IMG/VR virus record: IMGVR_UViG_3300002835_000111
Location: 1 to 64,000 of that record
Reading direction: 5' to 3' (one strand)
Length of the DNA: 64,000 bases
Source of the DNA: a virus
Shown here: piece by piece, positions 32,810 through 42,535 of the stretch
Layout of the letters: every line of letters starts with the position of its first letter
How positions within the stretch are numbered: the first letter of the stretch is position 1
Position numbers and translations under genes: made by a program
The notes under the pieces: generated by a model
Told to the model about the DNA's origin: nothing
Databases searched by the model: none
The model's input: only the letters and a program-made list of their open reading frames with translations

Positions 32810-34567
32810 TCAATCAATTCTCATAACATAAAACAATTGGTCTTGAACTCTCACATCATCAACACTTCCATCATAACGATTTAAAGTAACACCATAACCA
32901 TCCTCATCAATTACACCATCAATAAATTCCCTCCTATTAATATAATCTTCCCAATTCAATCCATATTCTTCCATAAACCCTGTTACATCACGTTTGATAT
33001 CATAAAGTCTGTTTTTAATTGCATTTTCAATTTCGTCTTCAGGAAAGTCTCCTTCAGGGTCTGATTCAATATCTGTAATCTCATCATTCATTTCTTCAAT
33101 TACCTCATTCATCTCATCAATTCTTTCCTGTAAATCATCATCATTCTCACCATCCATTTCAGATTCAAATCGGTTAATCATAGATTCAGCTTTAGATATT
33201 CTAAATCTCAATTGTTTAATACTATCTTCTTGGTCATCCGATAACATCCTCATATCTTCATTAATATATGAATCAGGGTTTTCTCTAACATCGTCCTCAA
33301 ACAAATCCTCAGCATAACGAATAACCTCAGCTTCATCAATATAATATTTTGCAAAATTTTCGTTGAATCCTTTATAACCAATATCGTCAATTAATTCCTC
33401 AACAGATTCATATGCACTTGATTGCATTTCATCTTCATCACCCACCGCGTATCTATTATTTTCAAGATTTGGTTCGTCAATTACTTCAAAAACAGTTGTA
33501 TCATAATAATCATCAGTTGGGACAATATTATAAACATCAATTTTTGTCTTTAGTTCTTCCAAAGTATCTTCCAATTCACTTATCTCATCCAATAGATCTT
33601 GTCTAACATTTTCATCATTATCATATTCTGTCTGTAGTCTTTGAATTTCATTTTCAATTCTGGCAATTTCACCACGATCTTCATTGGTGATAATCTCAAC
33701 ATCGTCATTTGAAGCTAACGAATTGAGTAATGCATGTGCCCTCAAACCTACGTCAGGGCAGTCAGGACCTAACTCCCACTCACCTTCCAATCTTCTTTCT
33801 TGCGCTTCTTCTCTTCTATCTTGAAGAACTCTTTGTATTCTCAATCTATCAAGTCTTTCTCTTTCTTTTTTAGCGGCTTCTTTGTCTGAGAATATTTTTA
33901 TTTGTTGGGCATATTCAGCATTAAGATACTCGTCAATTGATGTTAAAATTTCATTTAATTTATTTGTATTTAATATCCACCCATTTTTAATGGTTTCATT
34001 TTTACTATCATAATAGGTTTTATCCCCATCGAACTTTTTAAGAAGTGCTACCTTATAAAAAGGATCATTGGTTGGGAGGGTTTTATCTATTATGTAAAAT
34101 AATTTACCGTCTTCATTATATCTTTTAAAATGTGTATCCGTTTCAGCGGTAGTACACCATTTGGTTCCCCGACCATAATAACAAGATGACTCGTGAGTTA
34201 GTGGATTAACAACAAAAAACCTATCATCATCATAAACAACATTACCACCCTCAACCTTCTTAACATTTCTTCTTTGTCTACCATCATATTCACTTAACGC
34301 CCCCAATAACTGACCAACACTTTTGTATTGACTTAAATCAGTTATAGGTAAATTACTTGAAATCTTTTCAAACTTATTTAATGCCTCGGTAGTTTTACCG
34401 AACGTTTCGTCAAAGTTTACAACATCTAAGTTCTTACCAACCCAATCCAAATATTTTTGTGGAACTGACGCAATAATCTTATTTACATTGTCCCCACCAA
34501 ATTTCTGAGAATACTTGACTTTAAAGTCATCAACTCTTCCTTCTTGTATTAATTTTAAAAAATCCAT
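32810..34567 (-). CDS. Large coiled-coil protein with WCT module
   Basis: 585 residues. Residues ~127-175 hold SSCYYGRGTKWCTTAETDTH and FKRYNEDGKLFYIID, a Y-G-x-x-T-x-W-C-T...F-x-x-Y...G-x-L-F-x-I module also present at 39935-41251. From ~235 on it is a long acidic helical region with coiled coil (EIQRLQTEYDNDENVRQDLL, RISKAESMINRFESEM). MDFLKLIQEGRVDDFK at the start is tag-like. The second ATG (34567) is taken. TATCTTTG at 34613-34620 and GATAAATA at 34581-34588 lie upstream. Likely a virion or packaged protein; function unknown. Confidence 0.75.
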   Translation of the reverse strand: MDFLKLIQEGRVDDFKVKYSQKFGGDNVNKIIASVPQKYLDWVGKNLDVVNFDETFGKTTEALNKFEKISSNLPITDLSQYKSVGQLLGALSEYDGRQRRNVKKVEGGNVVYDDDRFFVVNPLTHESSCYYGRGTKWCTTAETDTHFKRYNEDGKLFYIIDKTLPTNDPFYKVALLKKFDGDKTYYDSKNETIKNGWILNTNKLNEILTSIDEYLNAEYAQQIKIFSDKEAAKKERERLDRLRIQRVLQDRREEAQERRLEGEWELGPDCPDVGLRAHALLNSLASNDDVEIITNEDRGEIARIENEIQRLQTEYDNDENVRQDLLDEISELEDTLEELKTKIDVYNIVPTDDYYDTTVFEVIDEPNLENNRYAVGDEDEMQSSAYESVEELIDDIGYKGFNENFAKYYIDEAEVIRYAEDLFEDDVRENPDSYINEDMRMLSDDQEDSIKQLRFRISKAESMINRFESEMDGENDDDLQERIDEMNEVIEEMNDEITDIESDPEGDFPEDEIENAIKNRLYDIKRDVTGFMEEYGLNWEDYINRREFIDGVIDEDGYGVTLNRYDGSVDDVRVQDQLFYVMRID

Positions 34568-34653
34568 CACACTTTTATTTGATAAATATTCTTTTGTATC
34601 TATATTTCATCAAAGATAGTATTTATTATTAAGAAAGAACAATTTCAATTTTT

Positions 34654-35241
34654 ATGAATTCTGGTATCTACAAAATAACTAACACCATTAATAACAAGGT
34701 TTACATTGGTAGTAGTGTTAATATTTCAAACCGAGAATATAAACATTTTTGGATGTTGGATAAAGGTATTCACGATAATGAATATTTACAAAAATCATAT
34801 AACAAATATGGTAAAGGTGTTTTTATATTTGAAATTGTTGAATATTGTGACCCTAGTGAGTTAATTGAAACTGAAAATAAATTTATTACACTATATGAAT
34901 CTAATAATCTTAAAAATGGTTATAATTTAGCATCGGTAAACGAATTTAGACGAAACACATTTAATGATGAAGTGAAAATTAAATTATCAAAATATAATTT
35001 AAATAAGAATGGGAATATAAATAAATTTTCATTAACAAATCTTGAAACTAATGAAGAATTTATATTTGAAACTTTGGTTGATGGTGCAAATTATTTAATA
35101 GAAACTGGATTTGCAAAAGGTAATCCATCTTATGTTAGAGTTAAATTATCATCGGCATTAAGAGGGGTAAAAGTAAACAATGGTTATAATGGTTCCATAA
35201 GAAAAACTATTTATAAACATAACTTTAAACTAATAAACTAA
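34654..35241 (+). CDS. GIY-YIG homing endonuclease
   Basis: 195 residues. GIYKITNTINNKVYIGSSVN (GIY then YIG), followed by the family's SNREYKHFWML and the Glu-containing GKGVFIFEIVEYCDPSELIE. More AT-rich than its neighbours, free-standing and opposite in strand to the gene before it. It probably spreads by cutting a nearby allele. The C-terminal part may be DNA-binding. Confidence 0.9.
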   Translation: MNSGIYKITNTINNKVYIGSSVNISNREYKHFWMLDKGIHDNEYLQKSYNKYGKGVFIFEIVEYCDPSELIETENKFITLYESNNLKNGYNLASVNEFRRNTFNDEVKIKLSKYNLNKNGNINKFSLTNLETNEEFIFETLVDGANYLIETGFAKGNPSYVRVKLSSALRGVKVNNGYNGSIRKTIYKHNFKLIN

Positions 35242-35259
35242 AATTAAAAAATAAAAATT

Positions 35260-35424
35260 ATGTCAGGATGCGGATGCAAAAATAAAGGAAACGAATCACA
35301 ACAGCCTACTGTTCAACAAGTACAAGCAGCACAAGCACAGAAACAACAAACAACAGAAAGTGTTAAAAGTGCAATCAAAAAGACTATTGAAAAGTACTAC
35401 AATGTGAACAAGACAAGTAACTAA
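35260..35424 (+). CDS. Short Gln/Lys-rich protein with CGCK motif
   Basis: 54 residues. MSGCGCKNKGNESQQPTVQQ, then a Gln/Ala-rich stretch and helix (SVKSAIKKTIEKYYNV). The Cys-Gly-Cys-Lys start may bind metal. Ends before a strong terminator. Function unknown. Confidence 0.75.
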   Translation: MSGCGCKNKGNESQQPTVQQVQAAQAQKQQTTESVKSAIKKTIEKYYNVNKTSN

Positions 35425-35450
35425 TTGTCTTACATTTAACAAAATTATGA

Positions 35451-35472
35451 AAGGGGTAAAATTTTACCCCTT
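35451..35472 (+). terminator. Terminator, 11-bp perfect palindrome
   Basis: AAGGGGTAAAA/TTTTACCCCTT with essentially no loop, then a T run. Confidence 0.8.
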
Positions 35473-35490
35473 TTTTTGTATTTATATATT

Positions 35491-36492
35491 ATGAATATTA
35501 ATGAGTTAATTGAAATGTTTAATGAAGGTGATACTGATTTTATCAAGTATATCAACGACATTGAAACATTCCTTAAGATTGTCAATAAGAGAGGGTTATT
35601 AGATGAATTAGACCCTGAAGGAAGATTTGCGGAAGAATACCAAAATGAGTTATTATTATTTTATTATGAAACCAATAATGAGAAGTTTTTGAAATATGTC
35701 TTAAAGTATTTAGGTGATGTTGAATTAGTTAATGGTGAAGTATATTTGGTTATTGACAATCAGGGAGACCTTGCCGAATTATTTTGTAGTGGAAATAGAA
35801 ACGACCTTTCAAAAGATACGGTTGAGTCACTATTAAGTGGTGAGTATGATAGTCATTCCTATGGTTGGGGTTCTTATGATTTAACTGACAATCTTTATCG
35901 TGACGTAATTGAAGAACTAACTAAAGAAAACTTATTACGCCTAAAAGAATATATTATTAAATCGTTAGAAGGTAAACAAATTGGAGTACATACCGATTTA
36001 CTTGAAGATTACGCCCAACAACAGGGTCATCCTGAATATGTTATTATTGACCAATCAAATATAGACCAAGTGGTTGATAATTCAGAGACCATGAATGAAC
36101 TAATGGATAACGAACTTGATGAATTAAAAGGTGAGTTATATAGTATCTATGGTTCGGCTTACAATAACGCATATGAAGAAGAATTATATGAAGATGTTTG
36201 GAGCGAACTTTTAACTTACTTTGGAAAAGGTGAATGGGTAACAAGACCACATATATACAAAAAAGATACTGAAGTTCAAAAATTTAGAACACCAATACAT
36301 AACTTTGAAAGTTATATTACCGATTATTTAGGTGATAATAAAGGGTATAATCGTGGTACATTGGAATATTGGGGTTCTTATTTGAGTTTATTAAAAGATG
36401 GTATGGATTGTTTATCTGTTTACCCTCCTGATTATCCCGATTCAAGAAAAGTTGATAAAAACATCAACATGTACTTCAGAGATTATATTTAA
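35491..36492 (+). CDS. Unknown acidic phage protein, 333 residues
   Basis: MNINELIEMFNEGDTDFIKY, then a long acidic helical protein. YLGDNKGYNRGTLEYWGSYL near the C-terminus is a distinctive motif. TATTTATA lies at 35479-35486, four bases before the start. A co-directional metalloprotease gene follows. Function unknown. Confidence 0.8.
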   Translation: MNINELIEMFNEGDTDFIKYINDIETFLKIVNKRGLLDELDPEGRFAEEYQNELLLFYYETNNEKFLKYVLKYLGDVELVNGEVYLVIDNQGDLAELFCSGNRNDLSKDTVESLLSGEYDSHSYGWGSYDLTDNLYRDVIEELTKENLLRLKEYIIKSLEGKQIGVHTDLLEDYAQQQGHPEYVIIDQSNIDQVVDNSETMNELMDNELDELKGELYSIYGSAYNNAYEEELYEDVWSELLTYFGKGEWVTRPHIYKKDTEVQKFRTPIHNFESYITDYLGDNKGYNRGTLEYWGSYLSLLKDGMDCLSVYPPDYPDSRKVDKNINMYFRDYI

Positions 36493-36498
36493 CATAGA

Positions 36499-37341
36499 AT
36501 GATTAAGTTTATAAACATACTATCAAACGTTATATCTGAACAAAAAAGATATAAATTGTCACCTGAAGACTATACCAAACTATTGGAGTTAACTGATAGA
36601 TTATGGACTTTACGTAGTAAAGAAATCCCAAGAAAGATTGAGGTAGACCAAATGGAATTCATAACCGCAGATGGTAGTGAAGGTAAAGTTAGAATATTTT
36701 TAAATCCAAGATATAAAAATTACGGTCAAATGGATTTAAACCCAAAAACAACAAGAAACCCTCAAAAGTTTGTAATGCAACTTAATCCAAAACTATTTGG
36801 TTCAAAAAAGAATTTATTTTTAACCCTATACCATGAATTAATGCATGCAACCGACCCAAACTTTACTACAAGGTCTAATGACAAATATTGGAAAGATTAT
36901 GACCCTACAGTTGATGAGAAATATTGGGGTCATCCTGTTGAATTTAGATCCGTCACAAATGAATTTTTAGAAGGTTTAGTTAATGAGTTTAGAAGAAGAA
37001 ATGATGGGGTAATTAAAGTTGAAAACAGGCAATTACTTTTAAAATCACTAAACAATATCCTTAACTATTTCGCTAAAAGTGAACCTTTATCAAGATTATC
37101 TTTAGATGTTATTAATAGAATAAGTGATGAAGGTTTAGAAGATACAAGAATTGCAAACTTATTAGCAAATATTTCAACTGAATATCCTGAAACAAGTGAA
37201 TTTATGAATAATAAAGAACCATATTATTTAATCTTAATCAATACAATTAAGAAATTTAATCCTGATATGTGGCCAAGATTTCTAAAAATGTTATACGATT
37301 CCGTAGATGAGATAAAAGATATAATAAATAAAGGGACTTAA
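36499..37341 (+). CDS. Tagged zinc metalloprotease-like protein (HELMH)
   Basis: 280 residues. MIKFINILSNVISEQKRY is tag-like. LTLYHELMHATDPNF near residue 112 is HExxH; HPVEFRSVTNEF near 149 gives a third ligand. Long C-terminal helical region. Zincins of this type include toxins and phage head proteins, and with the tag a packaged protease is plausible. Six bases after the upstream gene. Confidence 0.75.
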   Translation: MIKFINILSNVISEQKRYKLSPEDYTKLLELTDRLWTLRSKEIPRKIEVDQMEFITADGSEGKVRIFLNPRYKNYGQMDLNPKTTRNPQKFVMQLNPKLFGSKKNLFLTLYHELMHATDPNFTTRSNDKYWKDYDPTVDEKYWGHPVEFRSVTNEFLEGLVNEFRRRNDGVIKVENRQLLLKSLNNILNYFAKSEPLSRLSLDVINRISDEGLEDTRIANLLANISTEYPETSEFMNNKEPYYLILINTIKKFNPDMWPRFLKMLYDSVDEIKDIINKGT

Positions 37342-37353
37342 ATTAGTCCCTTT
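37330..37353 (+). terminator. Terminator overlapping the stop codon of the metalloprotease gene
   Basis: AAAGGGACT/AGTCCCTTT 9-bp stem, six-base loop and T-rich exit. Confidence 0.8.
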
Positions 37354-37471
37354 TCTTTTATAATTTCTTCAAGTAAACACCCAATAGTTCCTTTATCTTA
37401 AAAAACTTATTTGTTTTTACAATTAAATTTATTATAATTAGTAAAACAATAAATATTAAAAACTAAAACTA

Positions 37472-38230
37472 ATGATATTAAAGTCACCTGTTAGTAGATT
37501 ATCCCTTGTAAATTTGTTCGCAGATTTCATTTTAAACCAAATACCTAAAGAAGAAGAGAGTATAATTCAAGTTGTTGATTGTTTTAACTTTTACGTTATT
37601 AAAGGTAAAACAACATATAACGAACCGTTAAACATCGGTAAACTTAAAGATGAATTTATCATAAAATTTGAAGATTTAATTGGTGAGGTAAAACTTACAC
37701 ATATAATAGATTTAATTGAGTATGATTCAAAGTTAAAACCATCAGAATCATTAACCTTTGCATATCATAATACTAACAATTGTTCTTATCACAACTCACA
37801 AATAAAATCATTTGAAGAAGATTCTACAGTTTCATATGATTACCGACATTTTCTAAAACCTATAACTGAAAGCAACAATTTAATTTTTTGTTCTGAATTT
37901 CCCCATGGATATTCATTGAATCAAGGTAGATTATTATATTATTATGGTAAACACATATTCTACAATATACCATCATTATACCCTGTATCCACATTGGTAT
38001 TTGAAATGTCAACCAAAAAAGACGAGTCTGGTGACCAATTATTTTTAGTTAAAACTAAATTGAATGATGTTGATATGGTATTAACTTCAGCAATTCTTGA
38101 TGTATTTGACTTCGATATGTCTTGGTTAGAACAGGACATAAAAAAAGTGGATTGGTCTATTGAAATAACCAACCCACTTCAGGATTATGATTTTCTTAAA
38201 AAAAGAATAAAAGATTTTATAATTTTTTAA
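37472..38230 (+). CDS. Unknown protein, 252 residues
   Basis: MILKSPVSRLSLVNLFADFI at the start, then FPHGYSLNQGRLLYYYGKHI near residue 148. Some features suggest an enzyme (H and acidic clusters) but no family is clear. It ends overlapping the convergent glutaredoxin gene by 4 bases. Confidence 0.75.
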   Translation: MILKSPVSRLSLVNLFADFILNQIPKEEESIIQVVDCFNFYVIKGKTTYNEPLNIGKLKDEFIIKFEDLIGEVKLTHIIDLIEYDSKLKPSESLTFAYHNTNNCSYHNSQIKSFEEDSTVSYDYRHFLKPITESNNLIFCSEFPHGYSLNQGRLLYYYGKHIFYNIPSLYPVSTLVFEMSTKKDESGDQLFLVKTKLNDVDMVLTSAILDVFDFDMSWLEQDIKKVDWSIEITNPLQDYDFLKKRIKDFIIF

Positions 38231-38526
38231 ATTATACCAACATTCTTTCTGTGACCTTTGATAATATCAAGAGCCTCAGTTAACTCATTGTAGTTTCTTT
38301 CAGGTGCATATAAAAATGATTCGTGAGAATTTTCATCACCTTCAATAATTAATAACGAAGGAATCATATCATTATTGGTTATTTCAACAAATAAATCATA
38401 TTCTTCTTTATATTCATCAATATCTCTATCAAAGAACTCAATGTTTTCTTTGACTAACATTTCTTTAAAGTCTGTACAAAAAGGACACCCTTTCATTGTG
38501 TAAACTACAACACTTAAATCTTTCAT
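38227..38526 (-). CDS. Glutaredoxin-like protein
   Basis: 99 residues. VVVYTMKGCPFCTDFKEMLV holds the CxxC active site (CPFC) after a beta strand; IPSLLII fits the family's cis-Pro loop. The C-terminus is longer than usual. Coupled by a 4-base overlap to the thioredoxin gene; together they would supply reducing power, for example to a ribonucleotide reductase (not in this window). Confidence 0.9.
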   Translation of the reverse strand: MKDLSVVVYTMKGCPFCTDFKEMLVKENIEFFDRDIDEYKEEYDLFVEITNNDMIPSLLIIEGDENSHESFLYAPERNYNELTEALDIIKGHRKNVGII

Positions 38527-38846
38527 ATTTTGTTTAAATTATTAACCATTTCTAAAATGGCGTTTGTTTGTTTAAGTCCAATCTCTGAAAAAACCTCTTT
38601 TCCATTTGAAAATCCTTTAATTGTTGGGACACTTCTTAACCCTAATTCGGTAATAAACTCTCTGTCATTCTCTATGTTAAACGTAAATAACTCTACAGGT
38701 AACCTATTTTCTATAGTCATTTGACTTACTTCTTCAAACATAGGTTTCATCACCTTACAAGGTCCGCAAAATGTACCATAGAAATCAATAATAACTTTAT
38801 TACCATTTTTAATTTTTTCTTTTAATTCTTTTGATGTAATTTCCAT
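38523..38846 (-). CDS. Thioredoxin
   Basis: 107 residues. IDFYGTFCGPCKVMKPMFEE with active site CGPC, then RSVPTI with the conserved cis-Pro. Length is normal for thioredoxin. Confidence 0.95.
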   Translation of the reverse strand: MEITSKELKEKIKNGNKVIIDFYGTFCGPCKVMKPMFEEVSQMTIENRLPVELFTFNIENDREFITELGLRSVPTIKGFSNGKEVFSEIGLKQTNAILEMVNNLNKI

Positions 38847-38851
38847 ATTTT

Positions 38852-39181
38852 TTATTTTGAATAATTTTTAAATTGTTTTAATAGTTGTGTTACAAATATA
38901 GTTAATTCACTTAACTGTTGTTGTTTATAATATATTGTCATATTAGTACTACCATCGTCATCAAACAATAAGTTTAAATAAAACGATTGTTGTGTTTTAT
39001 AAATTTTAGACTCAAATGATATTTTACCAGTTTCGAAATCAGAGGTTGATTCACTATAAACAAGACTCATTTTTTTATCTTTAAGATATTCGTCAAATCC
39101 TTTTTTAGGTATTAAGATTTGATTTCTAGCCAAAAAACCTTCTCTTTGTTCATAATCTTTTATTATATATGGTGTTTCCAT
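38852..39181 (-). CDS. Unknown protein, 109 residues
   Basis: Beta-rich with SFYLNLLFDDDGSTNMTIYY and a C-terminal amphipathic helix. Lies five bases upstream of the thioredoxin gene on the same strand. Function unknown. Confidence 0.75.
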   Translation of the reverse strand: METPYIIKDYEQREGFLARNQILIPKKGFDEYLKDKKMSLVYSESTSDFETGKISFESKIYKTQQSFYLNLLFDDDGSTNMTIYYKQQQLSELTIFVTQLLKQFKNYSK

Positions 39182-39220
39182 AATTAAAAATTGTTTTAAT
39201 AAAGTATATGATATTATACC

Positions 39221-39607
39221 TTATTTTTTTTTCATAAAAAATTTACTAAAAAACATTTCAAATGTAAAACCAAATACTATCCAATAAATAAAAATATCAA
39301 TATTCTTATTCACTAAAGGAGTATAAAATGTAATTGCCATTGAAAGTAGAAACAACATTGTTGTCTTAGCCAAATGCCAAGCGTCTGTTGTCCACACTAA
39401 AAAAGTACTTGATCCAAAAAACTTTTCACCTTGATTTGGATCCCCATTTTTCCATTTATTCTTCCAAGAAACTGTTGAGTCAAAAAATGTCTCCCATTTC
39501 TTGGGTAACATCATAAACACACTTTTATTATATCGTATCGCTGATACAATAATATCCATTGCGGCATTTAAAATTCCCGCTAAAATTACTAAAATTAATG
39601 ATATCAT
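39221..39607 (-). CDS. Multi-pass membrane protein
   Basis: 128 residues. Three membrane helices: MISLILVILAGILNAAMDII, TTMLFLLSMAITFYTP and IFIYWIVFGFTFEMFF. The middle loop has FFDSTVSWKNKWKNGDPNQG. Could be a transporter fragment or holin; unresolved. Confidence 0.75.
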   Translation of the reverse strand: MISLILVILAGILNAAMDIIVSAIRYNKSVFMMLPKKWETFFDSTVSWKNKWKNGDPNQGEKFFGSSTFLVWTTDAWHLAKTTMLFLLSMAITFYTPLVNKNIDIFIYWIVFGFTFEMFFSKFFMKKK

Positions 39608-39619
39608 ATTTTTTTTTTA

Positions 39620-39913
39620 TTAGTTTAAAAACATAGGTCCAAATTTTGTCCCCATAATATAACTCTCAAGTTTTTCCTCAACAACTTTATCTTCTTTTGG
39701 TGTTTTACCGTTAAGCACGACACATATGTCAATCATTTGTTTTTGAGTTAATGGAGCATCCTTTCCCTTGTCTGAGTTTTCAATTGCAACTTCTCTTATC
39801 TTACCATAAAAATCTTCTTCTCTTTCTTTTGGAACGAGATTTAAAAGGTCTTTAGGGTTTGACTTAAAAAATTTGACAATATTATTTATGTATATTTCAA
39901 CATCAACATTCAT
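39620..39913 (-). CDS. Unknown protein, 97 residues
   Basis: IYINNIVKFFKSNPKDLLNL at the N-terminus and PLTQKQMIDICVVLNGKTPK near the C-terminus. Helical, no family recognised. Same operon as the membrane protein. Confidence 0.8.
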   Translation of the reverse strand: MNVDVEIYINNIVKFFKSNPKDLLNLVPKEREEDFYGKIREVAIENSDKGKDAPLTQKQMIDICVVLNGKTPKEDKVVEEKLESYIMGTKFGPMFLN

Positions 39914-39934
39914 TTTGTTAGATTTAAAAGGTTA

Positions 39935-41251
39935 TTAGTCTTGTAGGTCCCACATTCCACCACCCATGTCAGTTCCTCTTGCTTGTACACTTTCAGGTAC
40001 TCTAACATTTGGACTTCCTTTAAGGTTTAAGAAAAATAGGTTTGGTAATTCAGAAACACACTCAGGTATTTCAGTAAGTTTTTTGTTGTTAATTAACGCT
40101 AAAAATCTTAATTTAGGTAAATTACAGATTGAATCAGGAATACTCTCAACACAATTGTCAAACAAAACCATATTCAAATCTTTAAATCTACCAATAGATT
40201 CAGGGATGGTAATTATAACATCATTCTTATCTCTGTTTTGAATTTGGAACTCTTTCAACGTTGATGGTAGATTATCAATTAAATCATCTAAACCGTAAAG
40301 TCCGATAAATTTACCAACAGCCCCGTGACTAAAACTATCAATAACTAGTTTTTCACCACCAACGGTTAATCCTTGTGCAAACTCAGGTTTAAAGAAATCT
40401 TTTAACTCAGACATTGGTCCGTTTAAATAGTTAACCAAATCAATTTGACGGTCATCCTTATCCATGAATTGATTACTTGGGAAATGGAATTGGTATCTTT
40501 CTTTTGGTAAACCTGTATCAGAGGTAACGTCTGTATCACCTGATTTATATATTACATACAAAGGTCCGTCTTTAATGTATCTCTCAAAATATGATAGGCC
40601 TGGTGCTGATGTACACCATCTAGTTTCTTTTTGATTACCACCATAGAAACAAGCTGCCTCTTTACCAACCGCTCCCTTATCTTTAATCTCAATAACTCTC
40701 CATGTTGGACCGTCAAATAATAATTTAGAACCAGGATGAACAGGTGCCGATTTTCTTTCAGATTTAGTTGTTGTCGCTAAAGTTAAATCAAAGTCTTTAA
40801 CCGCATCATATAATAATGATGGAGTTAGTTTATTAATGTCCCTCATATCTTGAGGTAATCTGTTCTTGAATCTTTCAAACTTTGTAAGGTCATCAGTAAC
40901 CTTATATAAGTCCTCCATGAAAGTTTCTTTAACTTGTTTTACTTCTTTTTCATAACCATTATCGCCAGGTTGTCTTTCAGTTTTTGGTAATAAATAATTC
41001 TTAATTAACCATTGAACATACTTACCAGCCTTAACTTTAGCAAGTTCTTTAGAATCCGCAGTTAACATGTTAACATTATTAGTTCTAGTAGTAGGGTCAG
41101 CATTAACTAATAAGATAAACTCATCTTTATTTAACTTTGGCTTAACCTTATTTCCTTCTTTATCTTTTGACGGTTTAGTTAACGCATCAAATAATAATTC
41201 GAATCTTGATTGTTCAAGAATAACTGTTTTTAATAACGACGTAAATTTCAT
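39935..41251 (-). CDS. Tagged protein with WCT module and leucine-rich repeats
   Basis: 438 residues from ATG 41251 (MKFTSLLKTVILEQSRFELL, tag-like). A helical N-terminal half is followed by ACFYGGNQKETRWCTSA, then FERYIKDGPLYVIYKSGD, the module also found in 32810-34567. The C-terminal ~110 residues are leucine-rich repeats (IPESIGRFKDLNMVLFDNC, IPDSICNLPKLRFLALINN). TATAAATA lies at 41269-41276. Likely a packaged or virion protein that binds a host protein. Confidence 0.75.
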   Translation of the reverse strand: MKFTSLLKTVILEQSRFELLFDALTKPSKDKEGNKVKPKLNKDEFILLVNADPTTRTNNVNMLTADSKELAKVKAGKYVQWLIKNYLLPKTERQPGDNGYEKEVKQVKETFMEDLYKVTDDLTKFERFKNRLPQDMRDINKLTPSLLYDAVKDFDLTLATTTKSERKSAPVHPGSKLLFDGPTWRVIEIKDKGAVGKEAACFYGGNQKETRWCTSAPGLSYFERYIKDGPLYVIYKSGDTDVTSDTGLPKERYQFHFPSNQFMDKDDRQIDLVNYLNGPMSELKDFFKPEFAQGLTVGGEKLVIDSFSHGAVGKFIGLYGLDDLIDNLPSTLKEFQIQNRDKNDVIITIPESIGRFKDLNMVLFDNCVESIPDSICNLPKLRFLALINNKKLTEIPECVSELPNLFFLNLKGSPNVRVPESVQARGTDMGGGMWDLQD

Positions 41252-41297
41252 CTGCGGTATTTTTATACTATAAATATATTGAAGACACAAAAGTAAC

Positions 41298-42137
41298 TTA
41301 ATAATTTAATATTAACAACTCTTCTCCCATATTTTGTTTTGTACCTTTCTTTGCTGCGGCTGCTTTAGCAAACTCTTTTTTCTCCCATCTATATTTGTCC
41401 TCAGGAAACCATTCATGTAATAAATCAAAATCATAATAAGATAAACTGAACTTACCTTGTATGTTTTTTAAACAATCTGCTAATCTCTCATGGTCTTTTC
41501 TTCCAAAATCATGATTAGAATAATAATTTTCAGTTCGATAATAGGGTGGGTCTAAATAAATGTATGTGGTTGGTGAATCATACTTTTTAATAACGTCAGC
41601 AAAATCCATATTCTCAACATCTGTTATCCTTAAGAAATGTTCAACCCATTCAGGTTTTAATAACTTATCCCTGAATGTAAGATATTTTGATTTATACTTA
41701 CCTTTCAAGTCAATGAATGAACTTGTCTCAGGTTTACTACCGCTAAACACAGATGTTAAAATATAAACATACTTTGATGCCACCACATAGTCAGGGTAGT
41801 TAATTGTAAATCCACTCTCAAACAACTCTGATTGAAAGTTATTGAATTGTTCTTTATAGATAGTCGGCGTAATTTCTTCCCCAAATTGTTGACAAGGAAT
41901 AGAATTAATCGCCTCCAACAATAGTGTCGGATTTTTAATACACTGAAATAAATTATAATTCAGTGGATTGAAGTCGTTATAAACGACCTTCTTAAGATTA
42001 GGGTACTTTGATAAGTCCATGTTAAAGAAACACCAAAACATTCCTCCGAAAGTTTCAAGATATGTTTCCATATCTTCAGGATAGAACGGAACTATCCATT
42101 TTCCTATTTTTGATTTTCCACCGATGTATGAGATCAT
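41298..42137 (-). CDS. DNA adenine methyltransferase (D12 class)
   Basis: 279 residues. MISYIGGKSKIGKWIVPFYP is the Dam-type motif I start, ETFGGMFWCFFNMDLSKYP follows and YIYLDPPYYRTE holds the catalytic DPPY. Full length for the alpha class. It would methylate adenine-N6 in phage DNA. Second DNA methyltransferase in the window. Confidence 0.9.
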   Translation of the reverse strand: MISYIGGKSKIGKWIVPFYPEDMETYLETFGGMFWCFFNMDLSKYPNLKKVVYNDFNPLNYNLFQCIKNPTLLLEAINSIPCQQFGEEITPTIYKEQFNNFQSELFESGFTINYPDYVVASKYVYILTSVFSGSKPETSSFIDLKGKYKSKYLTFRDKLLKPEWVEHFLRITDVENMDFADVIKKYDSPTTYIYLDPPYYRTENYYSNHDFGRKDHERLADCLKNIQGKFSLSYYDFDLLHEWFPEDKYRWEKKEFAKAAAAKKGTKQNMGEELLILNY

Positions 42138-42183
42138 ATAATTACTTTTCTACAAGTATACGAAAAAAACTTCAAAAAGCAAA

Positions 42184-42360
42184 TTATTTATAACAATTTT
42201 TGTATGGACGGCAGGACGCCTTTTGAGTGAATCCCATTTTACGACATGGAGTCTTCTCACAATATGATTGACTATATTTGCGAGGTTTCTTATATTTGTG
42301 TTGTTCTTTTTCATCAAGATATTGATATAGAACTCTTTTAATAATCTGCTCAAGTAACAT
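42184..42360 (-). CDS. Short Cys-rich basic protein, 58 residues
   Basis: MLLEQIIKRVLYQYLDEKEQ is helical; the C-terminus has CEKTPCRKMGFTQKASCRP and NCYK. A TATAAATA/TATTTATA motif lies four bases from the start (42364-42371). The G-F-T-Q-K and N-C-Y-K words echo the C-terminus of 5608-6438. A 67-codon frame overlapping on the same strand looks non-coding by comparison. Confidence 0.7.
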   Translation of the reverse strand: MLLEQIIKRVLYQYLDEKEQHKYKKPRKYSQSYCEKTPCRKMGFTQKASCRPYKNCYK

Positions 42361-42373
42361 AATTATAAATATA

Positions 42374-42535
42374 ATGGAAAACTACGAACAACAAAAATCC
42401 GAATGTAAAACATGTAAACAAAAAGGACCAGGAACATTCCAAATTGGAACTATACTTTTAGGTTTTTATATTTTATTCATATCAATTTACGGAACAATTG
42501 AATTATTTAAACATATTGTTTCTTGGTTTAAATAG
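42374..42535 (+). CDS. Small membrane protein with CxxC
   Basis: 53 residues. [20 protein letters not shown], then one membrane helix ([20 protein letters not shown]) and a basic end. Divergent from the 58-residue gene, 13 bases apart. Overlaps the 3' end of dnaJ. Function unknown. Confidence 0.7.
   Translation: MENYEQQKSECKTCKQKGPGTFQIGTILLGFYILFISIYGTIELFKHIVSWFK

Noticed and set aside
42150-42353. 67-codon minus-strand frame
   Set aside because: The overlapping 58-codon frame (42184-42360) has the start motif and a recognisable Cys tail, so it is preferred.
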